NCBI GenBank assembly: GCA_032207245.1
Contig: CM063503.1
Location: 58,948,817-59,012,816 of the forward strand
DNA length: 64,000 bases
Direction of reading: 5' to 3'
From: Pardosa pseudoannulata
Lineage: Eukaryota > Arthropoda > Arachnida > Araneae > Lycosidae
In this document: one piece after another, positions 59,331-64,000 of the stretch
Layout of the letters: each line of letters starts with the position of its first letter
How positions within the stretch are numbered: position 1 is the first letter of the stretch
Notes under the pieces: model-generated
What the model was told of the DNA's origin: nothing
Database searches by the model: none
Seen by the model: only the letters and a program-made list of their open reading frames with translations
Position numbers and translations under genes: made by a program

Positions 59331-61700
59331 ATACACATGTAAGTATGTGTAACTAAAATATTAATATTGTGCGTGTTTGTGATTAAGCAAAGTAACTTGT
59401 ATTACAGTACAATAGACCTTGAGTCATGGTGCTGGTGCTCTTATGAGCCGTTCCAATCTAAATCTAAACATTTATTATGCTATTTGTTATTCATTGATTA
59501 AAATAATATCATTAATATCTCTCAAAAGGTGATTAAGGGCTTTCATATAAAAGTTTAGTTTCTCATATGCCTATTTCAAAAGTTATTTTGACCATAAGTG
59601 AATTTCATTTGGTGTATTTATTTTATGTCATTTTAAAAAATAAACTCTTGTGTTTATACCAAAATAAAATATGTTTTATGTTCATTCTTATGATCAGCAC
59701 ACTAGAACTTATGATCAGCAAAAGTCTCAATTTTTCAAACTTAATAATTAAAATTTCTTCTTGGTCAAAAAAATTTTATTCAGATTTAAGAAATACATTT
59801 TTTGATGTTCAAAAAGCATTCAAAAATGAACAAAATTATTTATTCTAATACAGCAATGATGACTTCTTCTGGAACATCATCATAAATTTCAATTCTGAAT
59901 CTTTTGCTACTCCAATTCCAAGCCTAGAGGCCCAAACCTGTCAATTGAATTTTAGAGCTGTCCTGAAATGAGTTCTGCTTGTCTATGTAGCTTGCTCATA
60001 GAATATAAGAACACATTTTTCTCTAATTTTATTTCCCACGTTATTCAATTGTATAACAACTTCTTGTAGCCTATGTTGCACAAACTTCCTGCATTGATTT
60101 CTTTCTATTCTGTTATAGATACATAGTTACTCCTGCAAGAATTGTTACTTGATAGACACACATATGCATATATATATATATATATATATATATACTTTAA
60201 AGATTTTTATTGTTTTGTCATGCTCAATGCTGGAAATATCATATTTTTTTACCTGACCACTGTCCTAGTGACTATTTTAATTAGGGCTTATTTTAGGAGT
60301 ACCCTGAAAAATAATGCAATGGATTATTTTTTAACAGGTCTTATTTTCAAGGTAACACAGCGCTTTGACAAAACTAAACAATTTTTCCAAATCTAGAACA
60401 ATAAAAAAAGGCTTGTAAAATGAGTAGAAATGTTTATTTTACAATTAATCAAATAAAGGCTGTTATAAGAAAGGTTTTTAGTCTCAAAATGTACAATGCC
60501 ACTGTAAATTGAGAGAATATTTTATAATATTGGATACACAAATTGTAAAATAAATGACAGAGGAGATTAATTTAAAATGGCTAATATCTCATATATCACA
60601 GCAATTGAAATTCTTATGAATTTTTCAGAAAAAGCTCCTGGTAAATAGGCTTCAAAGGTGTCATTTTTCCAAATAGCAGACAACGTCTGCTATTTATCCC
60701 AGGTGTATACCATATTAGTGTCATACAGACACTTCTTTTAGTGATGAGGTTTCAGGTGAAAGTCCCACAGACAGATAAATTTTTGTATATAATGTGCTAG
60801 GCATTTTTTCAAATTATACTAAAAATGCGTATTATGTTTTAATTTTACTAATATTTTTATATAAGTATGATAAAATATATAAAGATCTGAAATTGAGTGA
60901 TATCTTAATCTTTGCTAAAAATATATGGACTTTTCTAATTTTATTTGTTCATGGGAGGAATTAAAATCCTTACCTCTTTCCTTATGTATGCCACTTTAGC
61001 AAACTTACAGACATATTGAGATTACATGCCATCAATGTCATAGATGGTTTTAATGTAATTATAAGCTTTAGAATTAATTTATCACTCTTAAAGTACTATA
61101 TTGAAGTCAAAATTTGGAAGAAATTTTTTTTTAAATCACTAGTCCCTGGAGATACTGACCAATGTATTAGATTTGACTTTATGGTTAGTTATAAAGTAAT
61201 GTAGATAAAGACTGTTGCATGTTACGTACATGTATTTGTCACCTTGATTTCATTTTTAATGGCAATTCTTTAGGGGTATATAATGATTAATTTTAATGTA
61301 GTTATCTCAATAATCTTTTAGGCAGTTGATTTATTAAAGCACAAACTTGTAAGCTATACTTAGTAGAAGACCCATACAAACAGCCATATTGCAAGCAGAA
61401 AACACTTGTCACTTGCCCAAAGCTTATATATTTCAGAATTTTCAAAAATTCAATAAAATAAATTTTATTCTATATAAATAAGAATGAAATTTTGAAAAAT
61501 ATTCTGGATTAAATGATATTTTCCTATCATTTATATTTTTCATTGTAGTAGCATCATTTTTCTTATTTTAATTATCGTATATTGGTATATTCTTGTATTT
61601 TTTGCTAATCTACAAAATCTAGGTAATTAAAATAAAATTTATACAAGACAAGAAAATTTCTCATGTTTGATTGTTTCCTTTGATATTATTTTGCATTATT
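59331..61700. other. AT-rich stretch, no supported gene
   Basis: It includes a short (TA)n at 60166-60195 and, at 60285-60362, gggcttattttagg and ggtcttattttcaagg. These loosely resemble a degraded MITE and echo gtcttattttcaaggaaac at about 12380. No exon was recognised. Confidence 0.4.
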
Positions 61701-61704
61701 CCAG

Positions 61705-62270
61705 ATGGCCTCCTTCCAGAAGATTCCTCCAAAAGGAAAACTTTTCTTTTGCAACGAATGCAGTATCTGCTTTCGCGAAGAGCTAAAATATGAAGGAACA
61801 TTTAAAGAGTGAAGCTCACAAAATTAATAGCTTGAAGTATGAAGAAGCAGAGTATGATTCCTTCGACTGTGAAAAGTATGGTCCATCAGAGCTGAACATC
61901 TATGGGAGAAAACTAAGAGAAGTTAACCTAGGGACTGTAGAAAAAGGTGAAGAGAAACAAGATAGAGCATGTGAAGAAAAGTTACAGCAGTGTATCCGTA
62001 AACTGGAGACTCTGAGTTCTCCTTCAGCAGTTCTTTCCAAACCCTAAGCAAATGGAAAAGCGTATTGACGAACTGATATCAAAATGCAATAGAATGGTTC
62101 CAATCAAATTTGCTAAAGCATCTGGAGGATATCTTATTTTTTGCACTGATTGCGATGCTGACTTTGAAGATCCCGATTTAGCTGAAGAACATTTTCAGCA
62201 GCATGAATATGAGAAGTGGAAAGGAGCGTCAAAAGAAGAAAAGAAGCCTCAAAAGAAAGATAAGATGTAA
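61705..62270 (+). pseudogene. Two-zinc-finger protein gene copy with two frameshifts
   Basis: From ATG 61705: MASFQKIPPKGKLFFCNECS then ICFREELKY. A change of frame at about 61788 continues with MKEHLKSEAHKINSLKYEE; across it the Cys pair and His pair form a C2H2/U1-like finger. A long acidic-basic segment (EEKQDRACEEKLQQCIRKLE) runs to about 62044, where one extra base shifts the frame. It then resumes as MEKRIDELISKCNRM and a second finger, FCTDCDADFEDPDLAEEHFQ with QHEYEKW. A Lys-rich tail ends at TAA 62268-62270. A short A-rich run follows (62334-62341). Sense is kept otherwise, so this is a young pseudogene, a retrocopy, or an intact gene with assembly indels. The ATG directly follows an acceptor-like ttattcc-ag. 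Confidence 0.7.
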
Positions 62271-62551
62271 TATGAATTGAAAGAATTTCAAAATATGTAT
62301 TCTGAAAAACTGGCTGAGATAAACTTTTAAAAGAAAAAAAAGTATTAAATTTTAAAATATTGTAAATTTAATTGTTAGATAAGAATTTTTATTCTGTTGG
62401 TATTGGATTAATAAATTTATTTAAAAGAACATTAGTAGAAAATTATACATGTGACTGAATTTCATGATGTCAACATACTAACTTCGACATTCTTAGAATT
62501 TTATATACTAAATGTTCCAGCTATAAATGTAGACTGCAAACACATATACAA

Positions 62552-62553
<2 letters not shown>

Positions 62554-62613
<60 letters not shown>
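62554..62613. repeat. (TA)n microsatellite
   Basis: About 58 bases of alternating TA followed by a short (TG)n. Confidence 0.95.
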
Positions 62614-62617
<4 letters not shown>

Positions 62618-62619
62618 CT

Positions 62620-63500
62620 CTGTGTGTGTAAGTTTAATATATAACACTTCAACAAATCATTAACAAAGAAAACTGCTTAGAATTGCATGCAAAATAAAAT
62701 ATTTTAATTTTCATGCAATAAGTTACTTAGTTGAAATTATATGCTTATCCCCTTTTTTGTTCTAGAAAGGTGAAATATTAAAGAAAAAATTTATACACAC
62801 ATTATTCTTATCTCGTATATACTTATGTTTCCATATGAGCTAAAATGAAACTTTGTTATAGGGAAACTCAAATGAAATCTTTAAATAAAAGAAAGTACTT
62901 GAGAAATATCTGAATGTATAAAATAAGGTCTAGAAGAGCCCTGCTCAAAAATCATTCTATTAAAAAAATATTGTGTTTACATTTTAAATGATTTTATAAG
63001 GCTGATTCCTTTGGGTAGAAACCCATTGTCAGAGTGTGTTTAAAACAATGTGTAAATATCATTGTTTTAGCTTTTAATATGCATTCTAAATTTTTATCAA
63101 GGATGAAGCCTCTAGATTCAGTTCTTATTTTGCTTAGACTCCCAAATATCATTTTTTATTACAAATTGCTATGTGGTATTGTTACAATAGACAGCATAAG
63201 TTTTGAAATTCTTCTGTATTTTAAAGCTCCATCTGACTGCAAACAACAGTATAAAAACAATAAATAATATTTCAGTAGTGTGGACAGAATTGTCTCTTTC
63301 AATGCAGAAAATGTTTGTCTACGTTAAGATTCCCATCATTGGTGATTATAGGAAATATTTTCAGTCAGATTAATTTTTTTTAATTAATTCAAAACATGAT
63401 TTTCACACAAATGTATAATCTTACAATATGACCAAAAAGAGTTTAAAATTTATGGTTAGATTCAGATGGCAACAGGTCCTGATATTTTAGCTTTACAAAA
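62620..63500. other. AT-rich non-coding stretch up to the assembly gap
   Basis: No exon or element recognised on either strand. Confidence 0.45.
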
Positions 63501-63600
63501 NNNNNNNNNNNNNNNNNNNNNNNNNNNNNNNNNNNNNNNNNNNNNNNNNNNNNNNNNNNNNNNNNNNNNNNNNNNNNNNNNNNNNNNNNNNNNNNNNNNN
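63501..63600. other. Assembly gap (100 N)
   Basis: Exactly 100 N, the usual placeholder for a scaffold join of unknown length. Any open frame across it is meaningless. Confidence 0.99.
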
Positions 63601-63869
63601 AAACGAAATATATTTATATATGGCCTGTTACATTCAAGCCTGGCTATTGGTTGACACTTGATACTGATGCATAATTTCAAACTAGTTGTCGGAAGTTAGC
63701 AGTTCAAAAATCTCCCTGTGACCAAATCCGACCTGACGAGATAATTGCGGGTGTGTCTGTGTGTGTAGGGGGGGAGGGGATCATTCACCTAATGGGACCG
63801 ATAACTCTGTGTTTGCTAATTTGGAGTGGAGTGCTACGGTCTACTATTTTGTTACACGAGGGCTATTGA
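63601..63869. repeat. Inverted duplicate of 52484-52754
   Basis: Read on the minus strand it matches 52484-52754, including the SINE-B tail, with few substitutions and small indels at the C-run and A-run (estimated by eye at about 97%). It starts at the first base after the gap. Confidence 0.92.
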
Positions 63870-64000
63870 TTAAATTATGTTTGAGTAAGGAGAAGCTTTA
63901 GCTCAGTCGGCAAATGCAGAGATCTCGAAATCGGTAGATAACGGAATCAAGGCTCGAACTAGCCTAAGTACCGCCGTGTTCACTAATTGCGACTGGGGCA
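63870..64000 (+). mobile_element. SINE-A copy (partial) with duplicated flank, inverted copy of 48405-48535
   Basis: ttaaattatgtttgagtaag is the reverse complement of sequence beside the SINE at 48237-48518. It continues through the SINE head (tagctcagtcggcaaatgc) to the window end. It joins directly to the block matching 52484-52754. Confidence 0.9.

Noticed and set aside
60285..60362. MITE suggested by gggcttatttta and ggtcttattttcaagg, also echoed near 12380
   Set aside because: Too short and diverged to define ends or duplications.
63462..63680. Open frames across the assembly gap
   Set aside because: They consist mainly of N-derived unknown residues.

Overview
This is an AT-rich, intron- and transposon-rich animal nuclear window. 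The mix points to an arthropod, perhaps a chelicerate, but only tentatively. It includes a jockey-type LINE with a gag-like ORF1, Ty3/gypsy, Tc1/mariner and tRNA-derived SINE copies, long (TA)n tracts, and a TATA plus TCAGT-initiator core promoter. Host coding sequence is sparse, in short exons between long introns. A run of 100 Ns (63501-63600) marks a scaffold join.

Left part (1-20.7 kb): minus-strand exons. The firmest (5971-6084) encodes the start of a Ulp1/SENP catalytic domain of the SENP6/SENP7 type (YPPPP...GG, then [16 protein letters not shown]). It is phase-compatible with a short exon at 7917-7963. Farther upstream on the same strand, exons at 15764-15893, 17436-17565, 18033-18156 and possibly 20475-20589 form another phase-compatible chain with one C2H2/C2HC-like zinc finger. 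Two micro-exon candidates (9033-9059, 12998-13023) could link the two groups into one gene, but that is inference. The surrounding DNA holds a mariner fossil, SINE remnants, tandem duplications and perfect palindromes.

20.7-31.2 kb: a decayed zinc-finger pseudogene, a GC-rich repeat in inverted copies at 24.0 and 26.8 kb, a direct repeat pair with an internal micro-inversion, and a 5'-truncated jockey-type LINE (27.25-31.02 kb, minus) with recognisable ORF1, endonuclease and reverse transcriptase.

31.7-43.1 kb: nested elements. A Ty3/gypsy element (32044-36634, minus) has near-identical LTRs, a perfect 5-bp target duplication, a tRNA-Ser-type primer site and a polypurine tract, yet disrupted ORFs. 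It sits inside an older LTR with TGTAAC...GTTACA ends. Then come a GC-richer unclassified block, an unusual DNA element with TTGG-rich ends (38767-40354), a nearly full-length but frameshifted Tc1 copy, and a second Tc1 fragment.

43-64 kb: a clear RNA polymerase II core promoter with a spliced leader-like first exon (44.83-44.90 kb, plus), two tRNA-derived SINE families, several non-autonomous DNA elements, a non-LTR remnant, an integrase-less gypsy fragment between 80-bp inverted repeats, and a two-zinc-finger gene copy with two frameshifts (61705-62270, plus). The last 400 bases, right of the N gap, are an inverted, rearranged copy of sequence at 48.4-52.75 kb. No bacterial-type operons, CRISPR arrays or rRNA were seen.
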